NCBI GenBank assembly: GCA_964393035.1
Contig: CAYMRX010000006.1
Location: 186,001 to 250,000, forward strand
DNA: 64,000 nt
Reading direction: 5' to 3'
Source of the DNA: Tabrizicola_A sp964393035
GTDB taxonomy: Bacteria > Pseudomonadota > Alphaproteobacteria > Rhodobacterales > Rhodobacteraceae
This document shows, in pieces, positions 25,414 through 33,953 of this stretch. Below the pieces are notes generated by a model that did not search any database, was not told where the DNA came from, and saw nothing but the letters and a program-made list of their open reading frames with translations. A program made the translations under genes and the position numbers. Positions within the stretch are counted from its first letter, which is position 1; each line of letters starts with the position of its first letter.

Positions 25414-26088
25414 CTATTCCGCCGCCGGGGCCATCAGGCTGTCCAGCCGCTGCGCAGTGCGCCGGTAGTGGTCGGCCAGCAAAGCGCAGGCCAGATCGGC
25501 GTCGCGGGTCAGCGTTGCGCGGGCCAGCGCCTCGTGTTCGGCCTGAATGTCACGCGGCCCATCGCGGCTCGGGTCGCCCGCGCGCTGGGTCAGCATCGGG
25601 TGGCGATAGCGTTCGCTTTCGACATAAAGCCGTTGGAAGAACTCCATCAGCCAGCCCGAGCCGCAGGCCGACAAAAGCGCGCGGTGAAAGGCGTGGTGAC
25701 GGGTTTCCAGCGCGCGGGCGTCGTCTTCGGTCGTGCTGCCGCGTGCGGCCTGCAACAAAAGCGCATGCAGGCTGCCGACGATCCCCGCCTCCCATTCATC
25801 GCCGCCCTGTTCGATGGAAAGCCGCAGCGCCCTGGATTCGATCAGGATGCGGGTGTTGGTGGCATCCCACATCTCCTCCATCGACAAAGGCGCCACCGAA
25901 AACCCTTTCAGGGCAACCGATGTGACCAGCCGCTCGGCCTGAAGCCGGTTCAAGGCCTCGCGCAGCGGCGAAAACCCCATGCCATAGCGGTCGGAAAGCT
26001 GCGCCATGCGCAGGGGGGCGCCGGGTTTCAGCGTGCCCCCCACAATTTCGCGGCGCAGGGCGTCATAGGCTTTTTCGGCAAGTGTCAT
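25414..26088 (-). CDS. GntR-family regulator with FCD domain
   Basis: 224 residues. The winged helix is at about 5-70 (LRMAQLSDRYGMGFSPLREALNRL is the recognition region) and an FCD ligand-binding domain follows, with RALETRHHAFHRALLSACGS and a later EHEAL that supply metal-binding histidines and acids. FCD regulators usually respond to carboxylic acids. It is divergent from the gentisate dioxygenase-like gene, 143 bp apart, so it is the likely pathway repressor. ATG 26088 was chosen as the conserved start MTLAEKAYDALRREI. Confidence 0.88.
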   Translation of the reverse strand: MTLAEKAYDALRREIVGGTLKPGAPLRMAQLSDRYGMGFSPLREALNRLQAERLVTSVALKGFSVAPLSMEEMWDATNTRILIESRALRLSIEQGGDEWEAGIVGSLHALLLQAARGSTTEDDARALETRHHAFHRALLSACGSGWLMEFFQRLYVESERYRHPMLTQRAGDPSRDGPRDIQAEHEALARATLTRDADLACALLADHYRRTAQRLDSLMAPAAE

Positions 26089-26144
26089 GGCTTTTGCCCC
26101 TTTGCTCGCCACTATGGCGTGGCGCGCTGCGTTTGGCAAATCCA

Positions 26145-26177
26145 AGATTTTCGAAAATATGTCTTGCCTTCGAAAAT
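26145..26177. promoter_or_regulatory. Candidate GntR operator between the divergent genes
   Basis: AGATTTTCGAAAAT (26145-26158) contains the palindrome ATTTTCGAAAAT. A second partial site TTCGAAAAT lies at 26169-26177. The same 14-base AGATTTTCGAAAAT recurs at 30041-30054, upstream of the NicX-like gene. Confidence 0.45.
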
Positions 26178-26231
26178 AATCCACGCCAAACTACACCTCG
26201 GAAACGCACCCTTCACATGGGAGATGCCATC

Positions 26232-27353
26232 ATGGCCAAAGCGCATGAAAACCACCGCGAAGATGTCATTGGTCGCGCCAATGTCGAAGATACGCCGGAA
26301 CTTCTGGCCTATTACGGCCAGCTTGAGAAATTCCACACCGGCGCCTTGTGGACGGTTGCCAACAAGATCGAACCTTGGGAGCCGAAGTCGCAATCGGTCC
26401 CGGTGGTCTGGCGCTACAAGGATCTGCGCGAGCATGTGATCCGCTCGGTTGACCTTGTGACGCCGGAAAAGGCGGGGCGGCGGGTGATCTACCTGAACAA
26501 CCCCGGCCGCAGCGATGTCGCCGCCGCCGTGGGCTGGATCTATGCCGGTTTGCAGGTGATGAACCCCGGTGAGGTTGCCTCTGCCCATCGCCATTCGGCA
26601 TCGGCCATCCGCTTCATCATGGAAGGCAAGGGCGCCTATACGGTCGTTGACGGCCACAAGATGACCCTTGGCGGCAATGATTTCGTGCTGACCCCGAACG
26701 GCACCTGGCACGAACATGGGGTTTCGGCCGATGGCACCACCTGCCTTTGGCAGGACGGCCTTGATATTCCCTTCGTCAATGCGATGGAGGCGAATTTCTA
26801 CGAGGTCCACCCCGATCTCAATCAGGCGGTCGGCTATGCCGTTGATGACATGACGAAAACCTGGGGCAATCCGGGGCTGACCCCCTCTACCGGCAAATGG
26901 TCGCAGGGCTATTCGCCGATGTTCAAATACGAATGGGAGCCGACCTATGTCGCGCTGTCCAAATACGCCCAATGTACCGAAGGCAGCCCCTTCGACGGGG
27001 TGATGATGGAATACGTCAACCCCACGACGAACGGCCCGGTGATGCGCACCATGGGGGCCTCCATGCAGATGCTCAGGGCGGGCGAGGCGACACGCGCCCA
27101 CCGCCACACCGGCAGCTATCTTTACCATGTCGCCAAGGGGCGCGGCTATTCGATCATCAACGGCAAGCGGTTCGACTGGCAGGAGCGCGACATCTTCTGC
27201 GTGCCGTCCTGGGCCTGGCACGAACATGTCAATCTCGATGACCGTAACGACGCTTGCCTCTTTTGCCTCTCCGACATCCCCGTGATGCGGGCGCTGGGCC
27301 TCTACCGCGAGGAGGCCTTTGCCGACAACAATGGCCATCAGCCGATCATCTAA
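26232..27353 (+). CDS. Gentisate 1,2-dioxygenase-like bicupin ring-cleavage dioxygenase
   Basis: 373 residues. The N-terminal cupin has the Fe(II) ligands H119 and H121 (AHRHSASAIRFIMEGKGAY) and H160 (NGTWHEHG). The C-terminal cupin keeps parallel AHRHTGSYLYHVAKGRGYS and WAWHEHVN motifs. The length and both motifs match gentisate 1,2-dioxygenase, which opens 2,5-dihydroxybenzoate to maleylpyruvate. The same family also includes salicylate, 1-hydroxy-2-naphthoate and nitro- or aminosalicylate dioxygenases, so the substrate is open. ATG 26232 is preceded by GGGAG. It is the first gene of the cluster and is followed after 9 bp by a hydrolase of the expected next step. Confidence 0.85.
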   Translation: MAKAHENHREDVIGRANVEDTPELLAYYGQLEKFHTGALWTVANKIEPWEPKSQSVPVVWRYKDLREHVIRSVDLVTPEKAGRRVIYLNNPGRSDVAAAVGWIYAGLQVMNPGEVASAHRHSASAIRFIMEGKGAYTVVDGHKMTLGGNDFVLTPNGTWHEHGVSADGTTCLWQDGLDIPFVNAMEANFYEVHPDLNQAVGYAVDDMTKTWGNPGLTPSTGKWSQGYSPMFKYEWEPTYVALSKYAQCTEGSPFDGVMMEYVNPTTNGPVMRTMGASMQMLRAGEATRAHRHTGSYLYHVAKGRGYSIINGKRFDWQERDIFCVPSWAWHEHVNLDDRNDACLFCLSDIPVMRALGLYREEAFADNNGHQPII

Positions 27354-27362
27354 GGAAATCAC

Positions 27363-28283
27363 ATGAAACTCGTAACGTACCGGGCGTCTGTTGAAGACGC
27401 CGCCCGCCTTGGCGTGATCGTGGAAGATCTGGTGGTGGATGTCGCCGCCTTGGGCGAAGCTTACGGCGACGACCTGCCCGATACCATGCTGGGCCTGATC
27501 GACGCCGGCCGCCCCGGCCTCAACGCGCTGCAAGCCTGCCTTGACGAGGCGGATGGGGACTTCCCGATCCACACCGCCACGGCCTTGGCCAATGTGCGCC
27601 TTTTGGCCCCCATCCCGCGGCCCCGGAAGAACATCTTCGGCATCGGCTTGAATTACCTCGACCATGTTGCCGAATCCGCCAAGGCGCTTGACACCTCGAA
27701 AGACCTGCCGAAACAGCCGGTGATCTTCTCCAAACCGCCGACCTCGGTGATCGGCCCGGACGAGCCGATCCTGCACAATTCGGCCATCACCAAGCAACTC
27801 GACTGGGAGGTGGAACTCGCCGTCATTCTCGGCATCCGCGCCACCCGCGTCACCCGTGAAAACGCCCTGAAACATGTCTTCGGCTATTCGGTGATGATCG
27901 ACGTCTCGGCCCGCGACAACCGCCGCGCCGGGCAATGGATCTATTCCAAGGGACAAGACAGCTACGCCCCCTTCGGCCCGGTGATCGTGACGGCGGACGA
28001 AATCCCCGATCCGCAAAAGCTGGACCTCTGGCTCACCGTCAACGGGGTGGAAAAGCAGCGATCGAACACGGCCAAGATGCTCTTCAAGGTCGATGAACTG
28101 ATCGCCGACATCTCGCAAGGCATCACGCTGGAACCGGGCGACATCATCGCCTCCGGCACGCCGGAAGGCGTCGGCGCCGGCCGCGACCCGCAGGAATTCA
28201 TGTGGCCCGGCGATACGGTCGTGGCCCATGTCGAAGGCATCGGCACCCTGCGCCACCCGGTTGTCAATTCCACCCCGGATTGA
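27363..28283 (+). CDS. Fumarylacetoacetate hydrolase-family protein (fumarylpyruvate hydrolase-like)
   Basis: 306 residues. The catalytic FAH domain shows the metal ligands E149 and E151 (LDWEVELAVILG) and D180 (YSVMIDVSARD), plus SGTPEGVG near the C-terminus. In the gentisate pathway such enzymes split fumarylpyruvate into fumarate and pyruvate. No maleylpyruvate isomerase is visible in the cluster, so either direct hydrolysis of maleylpyruvate or a different ring-cleavage product is likely. Confidence 0.88.
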   Translation: MKLVTYRASVEDAARLGVIVEDLVVDVAALGEAYGDDLPDTMLGLIDAGRPGLNALQACLDEADGDFPIHTATALANVRLLAPIPRPRKNIFGIGLNYLDHVAESAKALDTSKDLPKQPVIFSKPPTSVIGPDEPILHNSAITKQLDWEVELAVILGIRATRVTRENALKHVFGYSVMIDVSARDNRRAGQWIYSKGQDSYAPFGPVIVTADEIPDPQKLDLWLTVNGVEKQRSNTAKMLFKVDELIADISQGITLEPGDIIASGTPEGVGAGRDPQEFMWPGDTVVAHVEGIGTLRHPVVNSTPD

Positions 28284-28375
28284 CCGCGCCTCTCGCGCCT
28301 TTATCTTGGTGAAAATATCCTCGGGGGGCCGGGGGGCGAAACGCCCCCGGGGCTGCCCGCAATGTGGAGCCTCGC

Positions 28376-29299
28376 ATGACCCTCACCGTCGCCGTCGCGC
28401 AAATCGCCTCGATCCCGACCGACAGCCTCGCCACCGCCGAAAAGGCCGCCCGCGCTTTACGCGAAGCAGCGGGGAAGGGCGCAAAACTCGTGGTTTTCCC
28501 CGAGGCGCTGATCGGCGGCTACCCCAAGGGCGAAAGCTTTGGCGCGCCCATCGGCATGCGCAAGCCAGAAGGCCGCGCCGCCTTTGCCCGCTACCACGCC
28601 GCCGCGATTGATCTGGACGGCCCCGAGGTCGCCTGCCTGACCGATGCGGCGCGCGACACCGGCGCCTTCGCCGTCGTCGGCGTCATCGAACGCGACGGCG
28701 CGACGCTTTACTGCACGGTGCTTTATTTCGACGGCGCCAAGGGCCTTGTTGGCAAGCACCGAAAACTGATGCCCACCGCCGGGGAACGCCTCGTCTGGGG
28801 CTTTGGCGATGGCTCCACAATGCCGGTGTTCAAGACCGAGTATGGCACCATCGGCGCGGTGATCTGCTGGGAAAACTACATGCCCGCGCTTCGGATGCAC
28901 ATGTATCACCAAGGCGTCAGCCTTTACTGTGCCCCCACCGCCGATGACCGCGACACATGGCTATCGACCATGCAGCACATCGCCCTGGAGGGCCGCACTT
29001 TCGTGCTGACCGCCTGTCAGCACATCACCCGCGCCGCCTATGGCCCCGAACATGAATCCGCCCTGGGCGACGATCCCGCCACCGTGATGATGCGCGGCGG
29101 ATCGGCCATCATCGGCCCCTTGGGCAAGGTGCTGGCTGGCCCCGATTTCAGCGGCGAGACCATCCTTTACGCCGAGATTGACCCGACCGAGATCGCCCGC
29201 GCCAAATATGATTTCGACGTCACCGGCCATTACGCCCGCCCCGATGTCTTTGAACTCACCGTCGACACGCGGCCCAAAACCCCGGTAAAGGAAATCTGA
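28376..29299 (+). CDS. Nitrilase (carbon-nitrogen hydrolase family, true nitrilase branch)
   Basis: 307 residues. The catalytic triad is E43 (FPEALIGGYPKG), K130 (GKHRKLMPT) and C164 (ICWENYMPALRMHMY), with the second conserved acid at E137. The CWENYMP motif is characteristic of nitrilases that convert R-CN directly to R-COOH and ammonia, rather than of amidases of the same superfamily. A spacer of 92 bp with a GC-rich hairpin separates it from the hydrolase before; its stop overlaps the next start by one base. Presence of a nitrilase among ring-cleavage genes suggests a nitrile or aldoxime-derived substrate. Confidence 0.9.
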   Translation: MTLTVAVAQIASIPTDSLATAEKAARALREAAGKGAKLVVFPEALIGGYPKGESFGAPIGMRKPEGRAAFARYHAAAIDLDGPEVACLTDAARDTGAFAVVGVIERDGATLYCTVLYFDGAKGLVGKHRKLMPTAGERLVWGFGDGSTMPVFKTEYGTIGAVICWENYMPALRMHMYHQGVSLYCAPTADDRDTWLSTMQHIALEGRTFVLTACQHITRAAYGPEHESALGDDPATVMMRGGSAIIGPLGKVLAGPDFSGETILYAEIDPTEIARAKYDFDVTGHYARPDVFELTVDTRPKTPVKEI

Positions 29300-29934
29300 T
29301 GTTCTGGGATACCGAAAAGGTCGCCGAACCCATCGCCTACAAGCTTCTGGCCGCCACCATCATGCCGCGCCCCATCGCCTGGGTGGTCAGCCAAGACCTG
29401 CAAGGCCGCCTCAACGCCGCCCCCTACAGCTTTTTCAACGCCATGGGGTCCGACCCGCCGACCATCGCCATCGGTATCCAGTCCGATGCGGCACGCGGCT
29501 TCAAGGACACCGCCGCCAATATCCACGCCACCGGGGAATTCGTCGTCAACCTCGTGCCGGAAGAACTGGTGCAGGCGATGAACATCACCGCGCTGGATGC
29601 GCCTGCGGGCATGGATGAGCTGGAGATCGCAGGCCTTGAAACCCTGCCGTCGGTCACGGTGAAGCCGCCGCGCATCAAGGGCAGCCCGGTCGCCTTTGAA
29701 TGTCGGATGCTGTCCTCGGTCGTCACCGGGCCGCATCAGGTGGTGATGATCGGGCGCGTGGTGGGGGTGCATGTGGCAGATGATTGCGTGCTGAACGCAG
29801 GCCGCGCCCATATCGACACACCGAAACTGAACCTCGTGGCGCGCAGCTTCGGGTCAACTTACGTCCGCGCCAAGGACACGTTCGAACTCGTCCGCCCCAC
29901 TTGGGCAAGCTGGACAGGCAAGGGCAAAGCCTGA
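29299..29934 (+). CDS. Flavin reductase-like domain protein
   Basis: 211 residues of the FMN-binding split-barrel flavin reductase family. The N-terminal part MPRPIAWVVSQDLQGRLNAA binds flavin, followed by YSFFNAMGSDPPTIAIGI and a conserved TGEFVVNLV. Proteins of this type either supply reduced flavin to a monooxygenase or act as flavoenzymes themselves. It is coupled to the nitrilase by the TGATG overlap. The acyl-CoA dehydrogenase-fold protein at 31345 could be its partner. Confidence 0.85.
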   Translation: MFWDTEKVAEPIAYKLLAATIMPRPIAWVVSQDLQGRLNAAPYSFFNAMGSDPPTIAIGIQSDAARGFKDTAANIHATGEFVVNLVPEELVQAMNITALDAPAGMDELEIAGLETLPSVTVKPPRIKGSPVAFECRMLSSVVTGPHQVVMIGRVVGVHVADDCVLNAGRAHIDTPKLNLVARSFGSTYVRAKDTFELVRPTWASWTGKGKA

Positions 29935-30041
29935 CGCCAAGCCCTGAAAATCACAGGATTTTCACCCCGGTTCTCAACGAGAACCGGGGGTTCTGATTTT
30001 CGTCGAAGAACAGCTTTCCCACCCATTTTCGCAAGCGCGCA

Positions 30042-30102
30042 GATTTTCGAAAATCCGTGTTGACAGAATCCTGAATCTGATAATTACTAAACCGGTCAGT
30101 AA
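30042..30102 (+). promoter_or_regulatory. Regulatory region of the NicX-like gene: palindrome, -35 and TetR-like operator
   Basis: GATTTTCGAAAATC (30042-30055) is a perfect 14-bp palindrome shared with 26145. TTGACA follows at 30060-30065. TTACTAAACCGGTCAGTAA (30084-30102) is a 19-bp imperfect dyad in which seven of nine pairs match, where the -10 and start site would lie. A TetR regulator is encoded in the same cluster. No single convincing -10 could be chosen. Confidence 0.5.
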
Positions 30103-30135
30103 GAAAACCACCAGCCAAACCGGGGAGGGCAGGGG

Positions 30136-31188
30136 ATGCTTCAGGAACGGATCGAAGGCAAATGGCTTGCGGCCTTCCGCCGGGTCTTTGCGCTGAATGG
30201 CATCGGCAAGGGCACCAAGCTGGCCATCATCCACGAGACGCAATCCCGCCCGGTCCTTGTGCAACTCTGCGAGTTGGCCGCCTATGATCTTGGCGCTGAA
30301 TTCTGCATGATCCAGATGCCGACCCCGCCACAATCCGCCCCCGTCCCGGTGAAATCCACCGGAACCTCTTGGGCCATTCAGGGCAACCGCGCCGTGATCG
30401 AGGCGCTCAAACTGCAAGACATCATCGTCGATTGCACCGTCGAAGGGCTGATCCACGCCCCCGAATGGCCGGAGATTGAGGACGCAGGCCGCGCCCGCCT
30501 GCTGGTCATCACCAACGAACACCCCGAAATTCTGGAGCGCACGGAACCCAAGGCCGAACATGCCGCCCGCGTGACGCTTGGTATCCAGATGCTGAAAGAG
30601 GCCCGCGAGATGCGCGTCACTTCGGCTGCCGGAACCGATCTGACCATCGACCTGCGCGACGCCCCCTGCGGTGGCACCCCCGGTTTCGGCACCACCCCCG
30701 GCGCTGTGGCGCATTGGCCGGGCGGGTTGTGCCTTGCCTTCCCCGGCAAGAACACCGTCAACGGCCGCATCGTGATGGACGTGGGCGACATGAACCTGAC
30801 GTTCAAGACTTACCTGACCAGCCGTATCGATTGCACGGTGGAAAACGATTTCGTCACCGCCATCAAGGGCGACGGCATCGACGCCCTGCATTTCCGCGAA
30901 TATATGGAGGCCTGGGAGGACCGCAACGCTTACGGCATTTCCCATGTCGGCTGGGGCGTGCATCCCGGCGCGAAATGGGTGTCTGCCGCGATGTATGACA
31001 AGCGCGACATGCAGGCCGTCGAATTCCGCGCGCTGCCGGGGTCTTTCCTGTGGTCCACTGGCGCCAACCAATATGCCGGGCGCTACACGCTTGGCCATTT
31101 CGACCTGCCGATGCGCAACTGCACCATTTCGCTGGATGGACGTGTCGTCGTCAAAGCTGGCGTGTTGCAAGGCGAGTTGGCGTTGTGA
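30136..31188 (+). CDS. 2,5-dihydroxypyridine 5,6-dioxygenase-like protein (NicX / M29 peptidase fold)
   Basis: 350 residues, as in Pseudomonas putida NicX. Recalled NicX sequence aligns along the C-terminal half: MDVGDMNLTFKTYLTSRI, REYMEAW, YGISHVGWGVHPGAKW and GHFDLPMRNC. The iron ligands reported for NicX (two His and one Asp) correspond to H270, H321 and D323 here. NicX opens 2,5-dihydroxypyridine to N-formylmaleamate in nicotinate degradation. The alternative is an M29-type aminopeptidase, but the conserved GISHVGWG and HFD blocks favour the dioxygenase. Start ATG 30136 follows GGGAGGGCAGGGG. The usual partners NicF and NicE are not seen nearby. Confidence 0.78.
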   Translation: MLQERIEGKWLAAFRRVFALNGIGKGTKLAIIHETQSRPVLVQLCELAAYDLGAEFCMIQMPTPPQSAPVPVKSTGTSWAIQGNRAVIEALKLQDIIVDCTVEGLIHAPEWPEIEDAGRARLLVITNEHPEILERTEPKAEHAARVTLGIQMLKEAREMRVTSAAGTDLTIDLRDAPCGGTPGFGTTPGAVAHWPGGLCLAFPGKNTVNGRIVMDVGDMNLTFKTYLTSRIDCTVENDFVTAIKGDGIDALHFREYMEAWEDRNAYGISHVGWGVHPGAKWVSAAMYDKRDMQAVEFRALPGSFLWSTGANQYAGRYTLGHFDLPMRNCTISLDGRVVVKAGVLQGELAL

Positions 31189-31221
31189 ACGTTGACCTCT
31201 CTTTTGTCGGATTTGCCCAAA

Positions 31222-31308
31222 GCAAATCTGACCGCGCCCGACCCGCCCCCCGGGGGCGGGCGCGATATATCGCTCCCACCCCCGCGTGCCGGTCGCGGTC
31301 AGATTTGC
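31222..31308. repeat. Large stem-loop between the NicX-like and ACAD-like genes
   Basis: GCAAATCTGACCGCG (31222-31236) and CGCGGTCAGATTTGC (31294-31308) are perfect 15-bp inverted repeats. Inside lies a second GC palindrome CCCGCCCCC/GGGGGCGGG. Without a T-tract it is not a standard terminator; an attenuator, mRNA stabiliser or REP-like element is possible. Confidence 0.7.
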
Positions 31309-31344
31309 GCCTCGGCGCATTGCACAAATGAAAGGGCTTTTTCC

Positions 31345-32652
31345 ATGAGCACCCCCGCCGATTACTACGACCTCTCCCGCATCCGCCCCGAAGTCTTGGC
31401 CGCTTTGGACAAGATCAACGAACTTGGCCCGGGTTTTGCCGCCCGCGCCAAGGCGGTGGATGATGATGCGTCCTTCCCGACGGAAAACTACAAGGATCTG
31501 GCTGATGCCGGTTTCCTTGGCCTGTCGATCCCGGTCGAATTCGGCGGCTGGGGCTTTTCCATGGGCGAATATGCCATGGTCGGGGCCGAGATCGCCAAAT
31601 ACTGCGGCGCGACCGCGCTGACCTTCAACATGCACAACTCCTCGATGGCCTGGTCGCGCTTCATGTATGACATGCCGAACCTGACGCCCGAGGAGAAGGC
31701 CGCCTTCGCCCCCATGCGCGAACGCCAGTTCCGCCGCGCCATGAAGGAACGTGCGATCTATTCGCAGCCGATTTCCGAAGGCGGGCAGAACTGGACCTCG
31801 AAGCCGAACCAGACCCAGTGCCGCAAGGTCGACGGCGGCTGGAAGATCAATGGCTTCAAGAAATTCGCCAGCCTTGCAGGCTATTGCGACTATTACACCA
31901 TCGTCTGCACCGAGGTCTTCGAAGGCATTGAACCGCGCCATGAGGACACCGTGCTGTTCGTCGTCCACAAGGACGCGCCGGGCCTCACCGTGAAGGGCGA
32001 CTGGGACCCCTTGGGCATGCGCGGCACCAACAGCCGCGATCTGATCCTGAAGGATGTTTTCGTTACCGAAGACGATCTTCTGATGCCGCGCGGCATCTTC
32101 GGCAAGACTCTGCCGAACTGGCCGCATATGATGGCGACGCTTTCGCCCACCTATATGGGCGTGGCGCAGGGGGCTTACGATTTCACCATCGCCTATCTGC
32201 AAGGCCGCATCCCCGGCCAACCGCCGATCGACCGGCGGATGTATGCGACCAAACGGGTTGCGGTATCCAAGATGTATGCCCGGCTTGCCAATATGCGCGC
32301 GCTGTGGTGGCAGGCGTTTTCCGAGGCCAAAGGCATGCCGTCCAAGGCCGAAGTGATGCGGATGTATGCCGCGCAATATAACGTCATGGAAGGCGCGCAG
32401 GAAATGACCGCGCTGGCGATCCGCACCTGTGGCGGGCAATCCATGCTGCGCAGCCTGCCCTTGGAGCGCATGTATCGTGACAGCCGCTGTGGCGCGCTGA
32501 TGCTGCCCTATACCTCTGAGATCATGGAAGATTACATCGGCGTCCTTGCCCTTTATGAGATGGATGAGGTCGACAATGCCCCCGGCGATGAGGGCGGCGC
32601 GCGCAACAGCCTGTGGCGCGGCGACAACGGCACCTTGCGGATGCTGCGCTGA
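31345..32652 (+). CDS. Acyl-CoA dehydrogenase-fold flavoprotein
   Basis: 435 residues. The N-terminal helical domain has NYKDLADAGFLGLSIPVEFGG, the middle domain has the substrate and flavin-binding ISEGGQNWTSKPNQTQCRKV, and the C-terminal ERMYRDSR and YTSEI blocks are typical of the superfamily. A Glu stands where many dehydrogenases have the catalytic base. The same fold includes two-component flavin monooxygenases (HpaB/DszC type), and the cluster encodes two flavin reductases, so hydroxylation of the substrate is as likely as CoA-ester dehydrogenation. ATG 31345 is used; the frame runs open through the hairpin upstream but without a plausible start. Confidence 0.8.
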   Translation: MSTPADYYDLSRIRPEVLAALDKINELGPGFAARAKAVDDDASFPTENYKDLADAGFLGLSIPVEFGGWGFSMGEYAMVGAEIAKYCGATALTFNMHNSSMAWSRFMYDMPNLTPEEKAAFAPMRERQFRRAMKERAIYSQPISEGGQNWTSKPNQTQCRKVDGGWKINGFKKFASLAGYCDYYTIVCTEVFEGIEPRHEDTVLFVVHKDAPGLTVKGDWDPLGMRGTNSRDLILKDVFVTEDDLLMPRGIFGKTLPNWPHMMATLSPTYMGVAQGAYDFTIAYLQGRIPGQPPIDRRMYATKRVAVSKMYARLANMRALWWQAFSEAKGMPSKAEVMRMYAAQYNVMEGAQEMTALAIRTCGGQSMLRSLPLERMYRDSRCGALMLPYTSEIMEDYIGVLALYEMDEVDNAPGDEGGARNSLWRGDNGTLRMLR

Positions 32653-33953
32653 TGGGGCGCGAGACGGTTCATGTCATGGCGCGGGCCGATGCGACGCCTG
32701 CCGACCTTTGGCCCACGGCCCGCGATTTTTGCGGGCTGTGGCATCCCTTCCTTGCGACCATCCGGCAAGAAAAGGGTGACAAAGGCGCGGTGATCCGCCG
32801 CTTTACCGCCCATGGCGAAGATACCGTCTATCGCGAACAGCTGACCTATCTGTCGGACAGCGACCATACGCTTGCCTATACCCATCTTGAGGGCATCCGG
32901 GGGGCCACGCGCTATAACGCCCGCCTGACCATTTCCCCGCGCGAGGCGGGCGGGTCGGTTCTGACATGGACCGCCGAGATCGAGGCGCCGGGACCGCGCG
33001 CGGCCGAGATTGCCAAGGGCACCGCCCCGGTGTTCGAGGCCGGGATCGAGGCCATCCTTTCCCGCGCCGGGCAGGCGGCCGCACCAAATCCGGCCGAACA
33101 ACACGCCCTTGCCCTGACGGATACCGTTCTGGAAGGCACGCCGCGCCTTGGCCTGACCCATACCGCGCGCAAAGGGGATACGCTGGTCTTGTTCCTGCAT
33201 GGCATCGGCGGGGCGCGGCAAAACTGGGCGCGGCAGGTGGCGCAAGCGGGGCAGGTGATGACCGCCTGCGCAATGGATCTGCGCGGCTATGGCGACAGTA
33301 CGCTGGGCTTCCGGCAATCCAATGTCGATGATTATTGCGATGATATCCTGCGAGTCATGCAGCATTTCGGCGCCAAGAAACTGGTGCTGGTGGGGCTGTC
33401 CTATGGCTCATGGATCGCCACCTCCTTCGCCATGCGCCACCCCGACATGCTGGCCGGTCTTGTGCTGTCAGGCGGCTGCACCGGCATGTCCGAAGCGGGA
33501 CCGGAGGAACGTGAGGCCTTCCGCGTCAGCCGCGAGGTGCCGTTGAATGCGGGCCAGGTTCCCGCCGATTTTGCCCCGGCCGTGGTCAAGGTCATCGCCG
33601 GGCCAGAGGCGCCTGATGCGGTGCGGGCCGAGCTTCTGGCCTCGATGTCCGCCATTCCGGCGGCCACTTACCGCGATGCCTTGGTGTGCTTTACCAACCC
33701 TTTGGAGCGGTTTGATTTTTCCAGACTGACCATGCCGGTCCTGATGATGACGGGCGAGCATGACCGGCTGGCCCCGCCCTCCGAAATCCGCGCCGTCGCG
33801 GGCCGTATTCTGGACGCCGCACCCCAAATGCATAACGCCCGTCCCGATGTGCGCTATGAAACGCTGGCCGGGGTTGGCCATGTCTGCAATGTCGAAGGGG
33901 CGGCGGCCTATAACGCCGTCCTGATCCCCTTCCTTGGCCGTTTGATCCCATGA
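32652..33953 (+). CDS. SRPBCC domain-alpha/beta hydrolase fusion protein
   Basis: 433 residues with two domains. Residues about 1-140 read as an SRPBCC (START-like) lipid or aromatic-binding fold: VHVMARADATPADLWPTARD, then YREQLTYLSDSDHTLAYTHL and LTISPREAGGSVLTWTAEIE. Residues about 160-433 form an alpha/beta hydrolase with oxyanion HGIGG, nucleophile S250 in VGLSYGSWI, D371 in TGEHDRLAPP and H410 in GVGHVCNVEG. The hydrolase half could do the deformylase or ring-product hydrolase step (NicD-like), with the SRPBCC half binding the hydrophobic substrate. It starts on the stop of the ACAD-like gene (TGATG). Such a fusion is unusual to me. Confidence 0.82.
   Translation: MGRETVHVMARADATPADLWPTARDFCGLWHPFLATIRQEKGDKGAVIRRFTAHGEDTVYREQLTYLSDSDHTLAYTHLEGIRGATRYNARLTISPREAGGSVLTWTAEIEAPGPRAAEIAKGTAPVFEAGIEAILSRAGQAAAPNPAEQHALALTDTVLEGTPRLGLTHTARKGDTLVLFLHGIGGARQNWARQVAQAGQVMTACAMDLRGYGDSTLGFRQSNVDDYCDDILRVMQHFGAKKLVLVGLSYGSWIATSFAMRHPDMLAGLVLSGGCTGMSEAGPEEREAFRVSREVPLNAGQVPADFAPAVVKVIAGPEAPDAVRAELLASMSAIPAATYRDALVCFTNPLERFDFSRLTMPVLMMTGEHDRLAPPSEIRAVAGRILDAAPQMHNARPDVRYETLAGVGHVCNVEGAAAYNAVLIPFLGRLIP

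Noticed and set aside
26112..28256. Minus-strand open frame of 714 codons opposite the bicupin and FAH genes
   Set aside because: Antisense to two genes with intact catalytic motifs and without any family signature of its own.
29974..32439. Minus-strand open frame of 821 codons opposite the NicX-like and ACAD-like genes
   Set aside because: Same antisense artefact; it also runs through the large intergenic stem-loop and a promoter region.
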